From Corylus avellana (taxonomy: Eukaryota > Streptophyta > Magnoliopsida > Fagales > Betulaceae): a stretch of DNA of 64,000 bases. The DNA lies in NCBI RefSeq assembly GCF_901000735.1, contig NC_081544.1, positions 13,194,850 through 13,258,849 of the forward strand, given 5' to 3'. Position numbers and translations under genes: made by a program. Shown piece by piece: positions 1 to 11,133 of the stretch. How positions within the stretch are numbered: the stretch's first letter is position 1; the number at the start of each line of letters is the position of its first letter. The notes below the pieces were generated by a model, which saw only the letters and a list, made by a program, of their open reading frames with translations, was not told the origin of the DNA and did not search any database.

Positions 1-1660
1 TCCCACATGCAATATTGAACAATTCTGGAAAAAGGATCTTCAAATGTTTCTCCCCACACCATGCATCGTGCCGAAACGAAATTGTGGAACCCTCGCCTAC
101 CTCATAACGCACATGGTTTGCAAAACCATTCCACCCCTTCCAAATACTTTTCCATAAACCCACTCCATAGGGCCTCCCTACCTCCTTTGAACACCACCCA
201 TCTCTCAAACTACCATATTTAGCTTCCACCACTTTTCTCCATAGAGCATCCCTTTCTATAGCAAATCTCCATAACCACTTACCCGACAAAGCACGATTAA
301 AATGAAGTAAGTTTCACACTCCTAACCCTCCCAAGCTCTCCAGATTGCATACTTGGGCCCAATTCACTAGGTGGAATTTGAACTCATCCCCCATGCCACC
401 CCACAAAAAATCTCTTTGAAGTTTCTCTAGGTGATTAGCCACTTTCACTGGGATAGGAAATAACAATAAATAATATGTGGGTAAGCTGGATAGAGTGCTC
501 TTGATCAACATTAATCTACCTCATTAGATAAATATAATCTCTTACAACCCGCTAATTTGTGCTCCATTTTCTCAATAATGCTACCCCAAATATGAGATGC
601 CTTATGATGAACACCCAAAGGAAGACCCAAATATGGTATTGGCAATGAAGCCACTCCACACCCAAGAATATTGGCCAATCCTTCAATATCTTGAACCTCA
701 CCTACAGCCACAATGTCTGATTTGGATAAATTTATATTCAAGCCTGACACCACTTCAAAGCACAACAGCAAGCATCTCAAATTTCGGAATTGTTCGATAC
801 TAGGATCACAGAAAAGTAATGCGTCATCTACAAATAATAAGTGTGAAACTTTTGTACCCTCCTAATTTCGCGAACCCACCGAAAACCCCGTAAGCCTCCC
901 TCTCTCCACTGTTGCAAACATCATCCTACTAAAAGCCTCCATTACCATCACAAACAAGAAAGGAGACAAAGGATCCCCTTGTCGCACTCCTCGAGAATTA
1001 CTAAAAAACCCAACAGGCAACCCATTAATGAGAATAGAGAAACAAACCGTAGAGATGCAATGCGCTATCCACCCCCTCCATCTCTCCCCAAATCCGCATC
1101 GCTTCAATATATAAAGAAGAAACTCCCAATTAACATGATCATATGCCTTTTCCAAATCCAGTTTACAAAGGATACCCGGTTCCCCAGACCGAATCATACT
1201 ATCCAAGCATTCATTTGCCACTAGAACAGAATCCAAAATTTGTCGACCTTTGATGTACGCATTTTGGGAGTGTGAGACAATCTTCCCCAAAACGGTCGTT
1301 AAGCGATTAGCTAGAACCTTTGAAATGATTTTATACACCCCCCCTATTAGGCCGATGGGTCAAAAATCCTTTATCTCCACTGCTCCAACTTTCTTCGAAA
1401 TTAGTGCGACAAAAGTAGCATTCAAACTCTTTTCAAATCTGCCACGATTATAAAATTTCTTAAAAACCGCCATAATATCTTCCTTTACCACTGCCCAACA
1501 CTTTTGGAAAAAAGCCATAGAAAATCCATCCGCCCCTGGCGCCTTATCCCCCTTTAAAGTTCTTACCACTTCCCATACCTCACCTTCTTCAAATTCTCTT
1601 TCCATCCAAGTGCTCTCGTCAACATCAATTGAGTTGAAGGGTTGATCCTCCATTTTCGGC
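1..1660 (-). mobile_element. LINE (L1-type) reverse transcriptase segment, outer element, 3' part
   Basis: On the minus strand, broken reading frames encode plant L1-type reverse transcriptase. The stretch starts with the GDKAPGADGFSM block (about 1560-1520), continues through [16 protein letters not shown] (about 1180-1130) and [11 protein letters not shown] (about 990-960), and reaches a catalytic FVDD box near 850. A stop separates the segments at 862 and others follow, so it is not functional. It runs off the left window edge. The matching upstream (endonuclease) part lies at 4076-5033; the two halves are separated by the LINE at 1670-4075. Confidence 0.85.
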
Positions 1661-1669
1661 CACCACCTG

Positions 1670-4075
1670 TTTTTTTTTTTTTTGATAAGTAACAGACTTT
1701 ATTAAAAGCGTAAGGCGCCCCAAAGTACACTGGAAGTATACAAGGAGGATCACCTAACTAGAAAGGGAAAAACGTACAAGGAAATCATCATAGCTAATCG
1801 AAACCGGAAAAACAAACGCTACAGTCCAAAGATACAAAGTATGGAAACAATAGGATAAAATGTCCTCGAAAGACCTCTCCACATCCTCGAAGCACCTATT
1901 ATTTCTCTCTCTCCATAGACACCAAAAAAAGCAAGTAGGCACCATCTTCTAGACTGCAGCACTCCCCCCCCCTCCCCCCTTCCTGCAAAACACCAACAGG
2001 CTAGCAACTCGAAAACCCGACCAGGCATCACCCATGATAACCCAAAACGGCCAAAAAAGGCACTCCACAAAGCAGACGCTACCTCACAATGAATAAGAAG
2101 ATGATCCACCGTCTCCTCACTCTTCTTACACATCCAACATCTGTTTACCACAATCACATTTCTCTTTCTGAGGTTATCTAAGGTCAGAATTTTCCCCCAA
2201 GCCGCCGACCACGCAAAAAAAGCTGCCCTTGGAGGAGCCTGTGTCCGCCACACACTCTTCCAGGGGAATCTCCTCCCTTCCGAGCATGCCAAGGATAGAA
2301 AGAGAGACTTGACCTTGAAGGTACCTCTTTTGGAAGGGTTCCACCATAATCTATCTTCCGACCCTCTTCTCACTCCTGTAGAATGTAACACCTGGAAAAA
2401 TGAGGCAAAGGCCTCCACCTCCCAATCATGAGCCTCCCTCGAAAAACTCACGTTCCACTGGTTGGATCCCCCTAGCATCTCCACGTTATCCGCAACTGAG
2501 GCCTCCTTCGCACAAGCAATACTATAAAGGATCGGGAAAGCTATCTTGAGAGCAGAATCTCCACACCACCAATCATGCCAAAAGCTAATCCGAGACCCAT
2601 CCCCCACTGCAAATCTTGTGAAGCCTTTGAAAGTTTCCCACCCTTTCCTAATATTCTTCCATAACCCTACCCCAAACGTGCCTCCAGGCTCAACCGAACA
2701 CCATCCTCCCCATAAGCTTCCAAACTTCGCATCTATCACAACTCTCCACCAAGCGTCTCTTTCCGACCCATAACGCCACAACCATTTCCCTAAAAGAGCG
2801 CGGTTGAAGACCAATAAGTTCCTGATCCCCAACCCTCCCTCCTTGATCGGAGTGCAAACCTGCGACCACTTCACCAAGTGGTATTTGAACTCTTCGCCTA
2901 TCCCTCCCCAAAGAAAATTGCGTTGAAGCTTCTCAATGCGCTTAGCAACACTCACCGGAATAGGGAAAAGAGACAAGTAATAAGTAGGCAAGTTAGCAAG
3001 AGTGCTCTTGATAAGGGTGACCCTACCCCCTTTCGACAAATACAACATTTTCCAGCTGGCCAACCGATATTCAATCTTCTCGATCACTCCATCCCAAATG
3101 TGCTTGGACTTATAAGAGCCTCCCAACGGGAGACCAAGGTACTTCACTGGCAAAGTAACTGCCTCACACCCTAAAATACCGGCTAACGAATCCACTTGCT
3201 CCACATTCCCCACCGGAATAAGCATCGATTTAGCCAAATTAACCTTCAACCCAGAAGCAGCTTCAAACAACAAAAACAAACTCCGCAAGTAACTTAACTG
3301 AGCAGGCCTAGGATTGCAGAAAATCAAGGTGTCATTGGCAAATAAAAGAGAGAGACTGTAGTGTTGCCGACTTTGAAGCCTTCTAACAGTCCCTTATGAA
3401 CCGCCGCCGAAATCATCCTACTCAAAACCTCCATCACAAACACAAACAGCAAAGGAGAGAGTGGATCCCCTTGTCTCAAACCCCCGGAGCTGCTAAAAAA
3501 ACCTTTAGGAGACCCATTTACCAGAATCGAAAACCGCACCGAGGAAATGCCATGTTGAATCCAAGAACACCATACCCCTCCAAAACCACACCTCCTTAGC
3601 AAGTACATCAAGAAGCCCCAATTCACATAATCGTAAGCTTTTTCCAAGTCCATTTTGCAAATGACCCCTGGCTCCCCAGATCTCAGCCTACTACCAAGGC
3701 ATTCATTAGCAATCAAGATGGGATCTAGAATTTGCCTACCTTTGATGGAAGCATTTTGCGACTTGGAGATGATCTTGTCCAACACAACCTTCAATCTGTT
3801 TGCTAAAACCTTGGCAATAATTTTGTGCATACCTCCCATAAGGCTAATCGGGCGGAAATCTTTGAGGTTGATGGCACCGGGAGTCTTTGGAATAAGCGAA
3901 ATGAAAGAAGCGTTGAGGCTCTTTACAAACATCCCGCCAGCATGGAAAGCACTGAAGACCCTCATAATATCCTCCCTCACCACATCCCAACAAGCTTGGA
4001 AGAACACCATAGAAAACCCATCGGGACCCGATGCCTTATTGCCATTCATCTTAAACACGACCTTTCTAACCTCTA
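1670..4075 (-). mobile_element. 5'-truncated LINE inserted in the outer LINE
   Basis: Minus-strand reverse transcriptase starts abruptly in the [11 protein letters not shown] block (about 4058) and runs to the zinc-binding (zf-RVT) domain with CWMCKKSEETVDHLLIHC (about 2130-2080). The 3' end is marked by the tail GCCTTACGCTTTTAATAAAG and a run of 14 A on the minus strand (T run 1670-1683). One frameshift lies around 3330, just before the catalytic box, which reads FAND rather than FADD. The outer LINE reads LYCEE on one side and RWWPKMED on the other, so this copy sits inside it. I see no clear target duplication. Confidence 0.85.
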
Positions 4076-5033
4076 TTCTTCACAATATAGATTTGTATAG
4101 AAATTCACAATGTGCTCCTGTATAGCTGTTGGCTCAGTCGTCATATGCCCATCCACCCTTAAAGCTTCAATCGAATTGTACCGTCTGTGTGAATTTGCCA
4201 ATCAATGGAAGAATTTTGTATTGTTATCACCCTCTTTTAGCCACAACGCCCTTGATTTTTGTCTCCAACTCACTTCCTCTAGATAAGTACTCCTTTCCAA
4301 ATTTCTAGAATATTCTTCGTGCTTAATAGTTTCTTCTGTGGTTAAGTTTCTCACTTCGGCAATCTCATCCAATTCACACAGCCCCTCCTCCATCTCCTTC
4401 TTCCGCTTCTTTGCATCCCCAAATTCCTCCTCATTCCATTTTTTCAAATCACATTTAAGGCTTTTAACTTCCAAGCCAACACAAAACTTGGGGTGCCCTC
4501 ATAGTTGTAATTGTTCCACCGCATTTGGACCTTTTCCACAAAGCCTTTTGCCTTCAACCACATATTTTCAAATTGAAAAGACCACCTACCTTGATTTTGA
4601 ACTCCACAATCCAGCAACACCGGAAAATGATCAGAAACAATCCGAGGAAGTCGTCTTTGCGTAGCATCTGGAAAATATTCCTCCCACTCCGTGGAGAGCA
4701 AAAATCTGTCTAGTCTAGACTAGGCACGACGATTGGACCAAGTAAAACACCCTCCTACCATTGGTATGTCGATAAGGCCTTGTTCAAATATAAATTCAAA
4801 GAATTCGCCCATTGTTTGTGTTTGCCTGGATGCCCCTAACCTTTCATTTGGGTTTCGGACAGCATTAAAATCCCCCCCCCCCCCCCACCAACATACACCA
4901 TCGCATCTCCCATAAAGACCTCAAACCTGCCAGCTCATCCCATAAAAATTTTCTTTCCACATTATCATTCGGCCCATACACACCCGCAAATGCCCAATTA
5001 AAATTCTACGTAGCACATTTGAAGGCGCATGCA
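4076..5033 (-). mobile_element. LINE endonuclease-side segment of the outer element
   Basis: Minus-strand fragments resemble the C-terminal part of an L1 endonuclease and the linker to the reverse transcriptase: WAFAGVYGPND (about 5005-4975), SRLDRFLLSTEWEEYFPD (about 4720-4665), SDHFPVLLDCG (about 4635-4600), then the linker up to [13 protein letters not shown] at about 4120-4080. A stop in the endonuclease and poly-C at 4867-4884 show decay. It joins logically to 1-1660 once the 2.4-kb inner LINE is removed. The upstream boundary meets a copia remnant. Confidence 0.75.
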
Positions 5034-5900
5034 ACCACAAATATGCAACTTATGCATGTAATTTGGATGACAGGAGATCTACTACAGGTTATGTTTTCTC
5101 ACTAATAGACAAACCTATCTATTGGAGATCCATGTCACAATCCCTAGTAGCTATGTCTAGCACAGAATTTGAATACATGGCAATGGTTAAAGCTGCTATC
5201 TTTGTACCACAGTCAAAGAGCTTGGTATAACGGAAGGTAGAGTTCAATTGCATTGTGACAATCATAGTGTCATTTACTTGGAAAAATAACAGGTCTATCA
5301 TGCTAGAACAAAGCATATTGATGTGAGGTTTCACAAGGTAAGGGAGTTGATTGTTTCAAGTGAAGTGATACTAGAGAAAGTTCACATTTACGAATGTGGT
5401 TGACATGTTGACAAAGCCTATTGCTATAGACAAGTTCAAGCATTGCTTGGACTTGGTTAATGCCTCTCAGTGTCAAAGAGGAGACATTTTCAAGGCTTTT
5501 GGTTCAAGTTGGAGACATAAGGTTTTGATATCTCCAAAGGATTTGAATATTCACCAAAGTAGAGATTGTAAGAGATGGTGGCTCAAAGATTGTAAGAGAT
5601 AGTGGCTCATATTTAGGATGAGAAGTACATATTAGTCTCTAGATTATAGGCCTTATGGGCAGAGTGTAGTGGAGTGAAACGAGCAAAGCCCATGAGGTCT
5701 ATTGTAGCTTAATTTAAGTTTGTTGTCCTAGGTTGAATTATAGGTTTGGGGATGCGGGGTGTGAAGCAATATGGTAAGAGTAAAATGGGAACTTCAATAT
5801 ATCGGAGTAAGGTTTAACTATCGAAGCAAAGCCCATGACGCTCACTCCTATGGACGTAGGCACACAACCAAATCAAGTAAATTTTGTGACTAGCTTTTCT
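5034..5900 (+). pseudogene. Ty1/copia polyprotein C-terminal (RNase H) remnant
   Basis: Plus-strand fragments match the end of a copia polyprotein: DDRRSTTGYVFSL (about 5065-5105), SLVAMSSTEFEYMAM (about 5135-5185), LHCDNHSVIYL with a stop inside the following Asn/Gln-rich block (about 5250-5290), then ADMLTKPI-type VDMLTKPIAIDKFKHCLDL (5399-5455). Frameshifts and stops break it. The DNA after 5480 includes the typical copia tail and perhaps part of an LTR up to about 5900, but no paired LTR is visible. It points toward AOX2 from the far side of the gene. Confidence 0.75.
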
Positions 5901-6908
5901 CCCTTCTCTCTATACTTTTCACTAAATTGCATCATTTCAAAGATCCCCAACAATTGTTCTAAAGTGGGAAAAACACTAATCTAAATAGAGATAAAAATGA
6001 GCAGCTAACATTGATGAGAACAAGCAACCAAAAGAAACCTTCATAAACTTGAAGATACAAAATATAAACAAGCAGCTAAAACTGATGAGAACAAGCAAAA
6101 GTTTATCATAGAATAAAGAGAATACTGCTCTATAGCTTTTGATCCATTATACAGTTACAGGAATGCAATAGAAGATACATGCTGGGATATTTTCTCAATA
6201 TTAAAAAAATAATAATAATAATAATTTCACTTCACTTAAAAAAAAAAATAAAAAAAAATAAAAAACTCCAGGTATTGCTCACTTATGTCCTACCATAACC
6301 ATATCTACTTAATGTCAGCCATAAAACAGAGACAAGGAAGGAAGGAATGTGCTTAAAATTAATGGTCCTAACCATGTGCTTTGATTCTTTAAAAAAATCA
6401 CATCATAGTACCTTCCAACAAGAAAAGAAGATATTCAAGATCAGCAGACTTGACAAATAAGCAAAAGGAAAAATCCAACAGTAATAAATGAGTAAACTGT
6501 GTTCAAGTTTATCAGTGCGCCTCTCTTTCCCTTTTTTTTTGGGTTTTGGTGGTTTGTTTTACTACTGTATATATATATATTCTTCAGCGCCAGAACTAGT
6601 CAAAAGACATTCTTCGATGTTCCCACTCAAATTCAGTTCAGCTTAGACATGAAAACTACCCAGTTCCACTGTGAAAGACACAATCAATTTGTATACTGTT
6701 CTTCCAAGTTCCAACACAGCTTTTTTTAGTGCACAAAATGTGGATTCTACCTAAGAAAAATTTCTCTGCAGTAACCCCAGAACTTAAACTGTTATTGTTA
6801 CAAATATTTCACAAGGAAGAAAGCATTAGAAGCAATACATGAGAGAAAAAGTTAAGCGTGCTTTTTGATGACCAGAATAAAAAAAAAAAAAAACAAGGTT
6901 GACTTTAC
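5901..6908. other. AT-rich DNA, nothing recognised; expected place of AOX2 exon 3
   Basis: This kilobase has short A/T tracts and no convincing coding sequence. On the minus strand it directly follows the splice donor of AOX2 exon 2. The 489-bp exon 3 normal for plant AOX genes, with its RRYGCRAMMLET start, is not present here. Confidence 0.6.
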
Positions 6909-8843
6909 CTTGAAAAACATATCCATTGGAATTCTAAGAAGTTTCACTGTCCTGTAAGCAAATTTATCCAGAAACACCTTTGGCACATGGTGCTTTTGCA
7001 AATCTATTGATAGATCTGCCTTGTATGACTCCCATGGCTAGATCAAAAAAGAAAAATCGGTCAATAACAATTAGTATGCAGATCCAAAATTAATTTTTCT
7101 TCAAGTTTCACATCATATAAACTTACAAGAGATAGGCACAAGTGAAATAATAGTAAAGTGGTTGATGATAACATTTTCTTTTTCCCACAAAAAGAATGTA
7201 ATATGGAACTATAACACATCTGCAAATGAAATGCATAACACCTCCGGCATGCATCAGGAAATGTTGATTACAGAAATTTTAGCATTATAAAACTTAAAAG
7301 ATGGCTTTACAATATGTCTCATAAAATATTATCTCAAAGACAGATTCTCCAGATCCAATGAAAATAATGAAGAGTTCCTATAATCTTCTAATACTGACTA
7401 TTTTAGTAAACCCTAATCTGCTGCTGAAAATAATCACACTAAAGAAGTGCTGACAAAAGAATGATTCAATTTTGTTTCCGATTTCATACAGCCAACAAAA
7501 TAGGAGAGATACCAAGAACAACAAAGAAGTGCCTATTTCAATCAATGAAAACTCAAAAATATTATCTTCAGTTTAAAATCCTCTATTAAGAACAACACTT
7601 AATTCTCTTACATAAGAAGGTTGGTGTAAAGTTGGTTAAGAACATTAAAGTTTCACAATTAAAGTGCTTAATATACATAATCTACTAGTTTTAGATTCAA
7701 CTCAAAAGGAAAAATCATAGCAATTTTTCTCTCGAAAAAGCAAAATCTGAAAGAAAAAAAGACCCCCGGGGGGGGGGGTGGTTGTAGGGAAGAGAGAGAG
7801 AGCGGAAAATCAACTATTAGTTTTAGGATTTACAATACAAAGTCATAAGTAATTTCACTAGATAATTTTGAATTAAAAAAAAAAAAGAAAGAAAGGAAGA
7901 GAACACCCATCCATTACTAACAATGTGAAAACCTTAAAAAGAAGCATAGTACGCACCAAGATCCTCAAGAATAACCACTACTCAATGACAAGAATTAAAG
8001 TGCAAGTGAAAAATGTCAATTGCTTGCTCTTTCACAGTAACACGTTGAACACCGTTCAACCATCAACCTTCACCTTATTGCTAACAATTGAGAATATACA
8101 TAATCACACATAAAAACCTCCGAGCAAAACCAATCCACAAGCCAAGCACACTTTAAAATCACCAAAAGTCACCACCAAAGAACAGAGAACTAGGCACCTG
8201 AAAATACACCAGAACACGAGCCCAAACAAACACACAAAAAAAAATCATATAATAGGGGCGCGCGTGCACAAACACCCGCGCACACACAATATCAAAGCAA
8301 GGAAAGTCACCAAAATCGCCATCATAAACAGTGACTACAAGTTCAAAGAGAGAGAGAGAGAGAGCATAAATCATCAGCAAAGACCAGACGACTTCCAGAA
8401 TTGAAGACAAAATTATCACAATATAAACAAAAACCAAAACACAAAGCACGGAATCATGATCACCAAATGATCACCAGGAAATTAAACATAAGATGACCAA
8501 AAATGAAAGAGTGAGAGAGATATATAATCGAATCGGTCACCATGAAACAATTCCAAGGCCACTCGGTCCCATCCTCTCTCTTGATCCTCGGCCTCGACAC
8601 CCCCCAATAGCTCGACACCACCGCAGTCTCGTCGCTCTTCTTCGCTTCCGCTCCTTTCTCCTTCTTCTCCGACACCGTGGTGGTCGTCGGCCCCGGCGCC
8701 ACCGAGCTCATCGCTCTGGTCCAGTAAAAGCCACCAAGCGCACCAACACTCTGGTGCTCCCTCACCGTCGAAATTCCGCGGCGGCTGTGCTCACAGCCGT
8801 CGATCAGGCCCCGCATCAAACTCCTCGCCACAAAACGGTTCAT
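6909..8843 (-). CDS. AOX2: Alternative oxidase, AOX2 type, exons 1-2 only (partial gene)
   Basis: Alternative oxidase is the diiron ubiquinol oxidase of the mitochondrial inner membrane that bypasses complexes III and IV. Exon 1 (8843 to 8541) begins [12 protein letters not shown], an Arg/Ser-rich transit peptide, and ends in [15 protein letters not shown] then WPWNCFM, followed by GTGACC. Exon 2 (7037 to 6909) is exactly 129 bp, the usual plant AOX exon-2 length, preceded by AG and followed by GTAAAG. It reads [20 protein letters not shown] and then [27 protein letters not shown] and KLLRIP favour AOX2 over AOX1. Exon 3, which carries the diiron ligands (LET, NERMHL, LEEEA, RADEAHH), and exon 4 are absent from the 6.9 kb downstream, which holds copia and LINE remnants. 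Either intron 2 exceeds the window or the gene is truncated. Confidence 0.88.
7038..8540 (-). other. AOX2 intron 1
   Basis: This 1,503-bp intron on the minus strand has a GT donor at 8540 and an AG acceptor at 7039-7038. It holds a poly-G run near 7767-7777, a GA run near 7793-7802 and a short GA microsatellite at 8346-8363, with no gene inside. An open frame at 8159-8449 is low-complexity intron sequence. Confidence 0.75.
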
Positions 8844-9090
8844 CGTTGACCACCAAAGAAAATGAAAGTCTCTCGAATGATTTTATGAGACTGAGCGTCT
8901 GAGAGCAGTTATGTAACAGCGGGCGACAGGGTAGGGGAGGGGTTCTGATCCTGTGTTTCGCGGTGTACCGGTACGTACACTTCTATTTAAGCAGAAAATT
9001 GGTAGAGATCGTTATCCATGTATAAATACAGTGCTATCGCGAAGTTTGGAACAAGAAGCGTGCGGCACAGGATTAGATTCTCTGCGGGTG

Positions 9091-9098
9091 TTTATATA
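9091..9098 (-). promoter_or_regulatory. Candidate TATA box of AOX2
   Basis: The minus strand reads TATATAAA about 250 bp upstream of the AOX2 start codon at 8843. The distance would give a leader of roughly 200 nt. A G-box core (CACGTG) lies further upstream at 9393-9398. Spacing and sequence fit a plant promoter, but no transcript evidence is available. Confidence 0.4.
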
Positions 9099-9817
9099 TT
9101 GCTGTTCTGTTACGTCAGTTTGATACTGATTATTTTGTGTAAGACCAATTTTGTTACGGGTTTCCACGATACAAAGGGAAGAAGATTTGGTTGTATTAGG
9201 AGAGAAATACTTCTGGGTCGTATAGGATGGTGAGAGAGGATTTCGTGACCGACACGGAATTGTCGAAAAGATGGGACTTGGGAGTGCGCCCTTAGCTCCG
9301 GGTTGAAAATTACAGCTCCTTTTCCATTCACCCTTCCATTCCAGGATGACGGGAGGGAACTGTAGTGTCAAGACCAGTAAAACTGTGGTGTGCACGTGGC
9401 TTGCTCCTCATGCCACACGATTTCACAACGAGGCGGCTTTGACTGAAGCAAGTTTTGCGTTAGAGCCTGTTTTGACTCCGCTACTCGGCCAAATAACAAA
9501 GAAAAACTTATAATAAAACAAAGGGTTAATAACTTTTTTGGCACCTCAATTTTCGTTTTTTTTTTTTTTCTCTTTAAGTTTTAAAACGTGACAAATTTAG
9601 TACCTAACTTATGAAAAAAGATAAAATCAATACCTCCGTTAGTTCCGTCAGTCCTACTTAATGGAATTTTCACGTGTCACTCCCATAATACGCCACGTGT
9701 CCTAAAAAGTAAAAAAAATTAAAAAAATAATAAAAATAATAAAATAATAATTAAAAAAAATAATATAATTATAAAAAAAATAAAATAAAAATAAAAATGT
9801 AAAAAGTAAAAAATTTA

Positions 9818-10090
9818 TGCCCCAACATAGCATTCGGCCAATTTATGAATCAACCATGATCAGCAAATGGAATCCCCCAATAGGTTCAGGCCCTACTTCG
9901 TACTTGGCATTAGAGAGATCCCAGAAAACTTCGATGTTCGAATTACCGGATTCCATCGATTTGCTTCCTTTCTTCTTCCATCAAGTTGAGCCGGAAGGCC
10001 ACCGTCGATGGGTCATCGCCGAAGCTTATGCTTAGGCCTTGAGCAGAATTTGTCTTGCACCAAGTGACTGTGATCAAGATTTTCTTCTAG
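9818..10090 (-). pseudogene. Captured DUF868-family gene fragment
   Basis: The minus strand encodes ILITVTWCKTNSAQGLSISF then GDDPSTVAFRLNL in one frame. After a frameshift it continues WKKKGSKSMESGNSNIEVFW, DLSNAKYEVGPEPIGGFHLL and IMVDS, followed by a stop. The order TVTW, GLS, KKGSK, VFWDLS.AKY, GPEP..GF is that of the plant DUF868 domain (function unknown). Frameshift and stop show it is not coding for a full domain. Its duplicate lies at 17296-17568. An open plus-strand frame here (9817-10035) is its shadow. Confidence 0.7.
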
Positions 10091-10152
10091 GTGGAGAGGG
10101 TGATTCTGTAAACACAAGTGACTTAATTTTGGATTGAAGGTGATTCTCTTAC

Positions 10153-10406
10153 CTTCGACACACCCTTACAGTTTCAGGGCCAAGCCTTCTCCTAGGTGCT
10201 AGCGAGAGCTCTTCACTTGAGCCCGAATTACTCATAACCAACCTCAACCTCTTCTTCTTCTTCGACTCGGAAACGTTCCGAGAACTCGATGAACCAACCC
10301 TTTCCACTCCATCCGCAGTTTTCTTTCTAACAATTAAGCAACCTGAAGAATTCCTATTCTTAACCACAAGCCTTGACTGGCCACCAGATCTCAAACTGTC
10401 CTCCAT
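10153..10406 (-). pseudogene. Captured 5' exon resembling an IDM1/ROS4-type PHD-finger acetyltransferase
   Basis: The minus frame from 10406 reads MEDSLRSGGQSRLVVKNRN, SSGCLIVRKKTADGV, then a basic SESKKKKRLRLVMSNSGSS segment and RRRLGPETVRVC. From memory this layout (CLIVRKK, KK.KRPRLV, DSGSSDE, GPETIRVC) is the N-terminus of plant PHD-finger proteins with a GNAT-like domain. After RVC comes a GT donor (GTAAGAG at 10152), so it looks like a genuine first exon captured with its leader (10407-10640). No PHD finger or acetyltransferase domain is present. The same fragment lies at 17631-17884. Confidence 0.55.
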
Positions 10407-10964
10407 CTACATCAAATCCATACCAAATTAATCAATTGAAACCCTGTAATTTGTAGGCTATTTTTTGTGCAAATTGCCGGATCTTCATTAGATTTTGGAG
10501 CAACAAAAGTCATCGAAAGGCTGAGAAGTCTGATATACGGATCCACCAGCAACGTAGAATTACAGTCAGATCTGTGGGACTTTGATTACAATGTATAGCC
10601 GGATTCATGGAATTTCCGGCGAAAGAAGCTAATTGGAGAGCCAAAGAGAGAATGGTTTTTTTTTTTAATTATATTATTATTTTTAATTATCATTTTATTA
10701 TTTTTATTTTTATTTTATTTTTTAGGACACGTGGCGTATTAAGGGAGTGACACGTGGAAACTCCGTTAGTTGAGACTAACGAAAACTAACGGAGGTATTG
10801 ATTCTGTCTTTTTTCATAGGTTGGGTACTAGATTTGTCTCATTTTAAAACTTAGGGGGGAAAAAATAAAAACTGTCAAACTGAGATACCAAAAAAGTTAT
10901 TAACCCTAAAACAAAAAATCCAAACTTACATATATATACATTCCATCGTTATCTAGGTTGAGTT

Positions 10965-11133
10965 CACGAGCCCTCGTCAAGTTTAGTCGAGTGAGCCGGG
11001 TATCATTTGCTAATCGAGCGAACTTGTACAGTAACGAGCGGGTTTGAACAATGTCAAGCTCAATTTTGAGTCGTGTTTAACCAGGCGGGTACAATCGAGC
11101 TCACGAGCCGGCTTGCTCGTTTACAGCCCTAAT
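10965..11133 (-). repeat. GGGCTGTAAA-type MITE arm
   Basis: A GC-richer segment with repeated GAGC/CTCG motifs ends at its right with CTCGTTTACAGCCCTAAT, the complement of a start TAGGGCTGTAAACGAG. A related copy in the opposite orientation lies at 11586-11830, with 450 bp of unrelated DNA between. Both recur in the right duplicate (18443-18611 and 19064-19308); another relative is at 21539-21805. Confidence 0.6.

Larger units (their letters stand above)
9523..10906. mobile_element. Pack-MULE: Mutator-like element with two captured gene fragments
   Basis: The ends are inverted repeats of about 190 bp, starting GGGTTAATAACTTTTTTGG on the left and the imperfect complement on the right. A perfect 9-bp direct duplication TAAAACAAA flanks them (9514-9522 and 10907-10915), the target-site length of Mutator-like elements. 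No transposase is encoded. The centre instead carries pieces of two unrelated host genes, both on the minus strand: an N-terminal exon resembling PHD-finger/acetyltransferase proteins and a DUF868 fragment. The copy at 17001-18384 belongs to the duplicated block. Confidence 0.85.

Noticed and set aside
1250..4125. Plus-strand frames over the LINE region
   Set aside because: Antisense shadows of LINE reverse transcriptase.
8493..8849. 118-residue plus-strand frame rich in His/Arg
   Set aside because: Antisense shadow of AOX2 exon 1.
9012..9395. 127-residue minus frame and its duplicate at 16490-16873
   Set aside because: Lies in the AOX2 promoter region, has no recognisable domain and no splice or family support.
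9817..10035. 72-residue plus frame in the Pack-MULE
   Set aside because: Antisense of the captured DUF868 fragment, which is recognisable on the minus strand.
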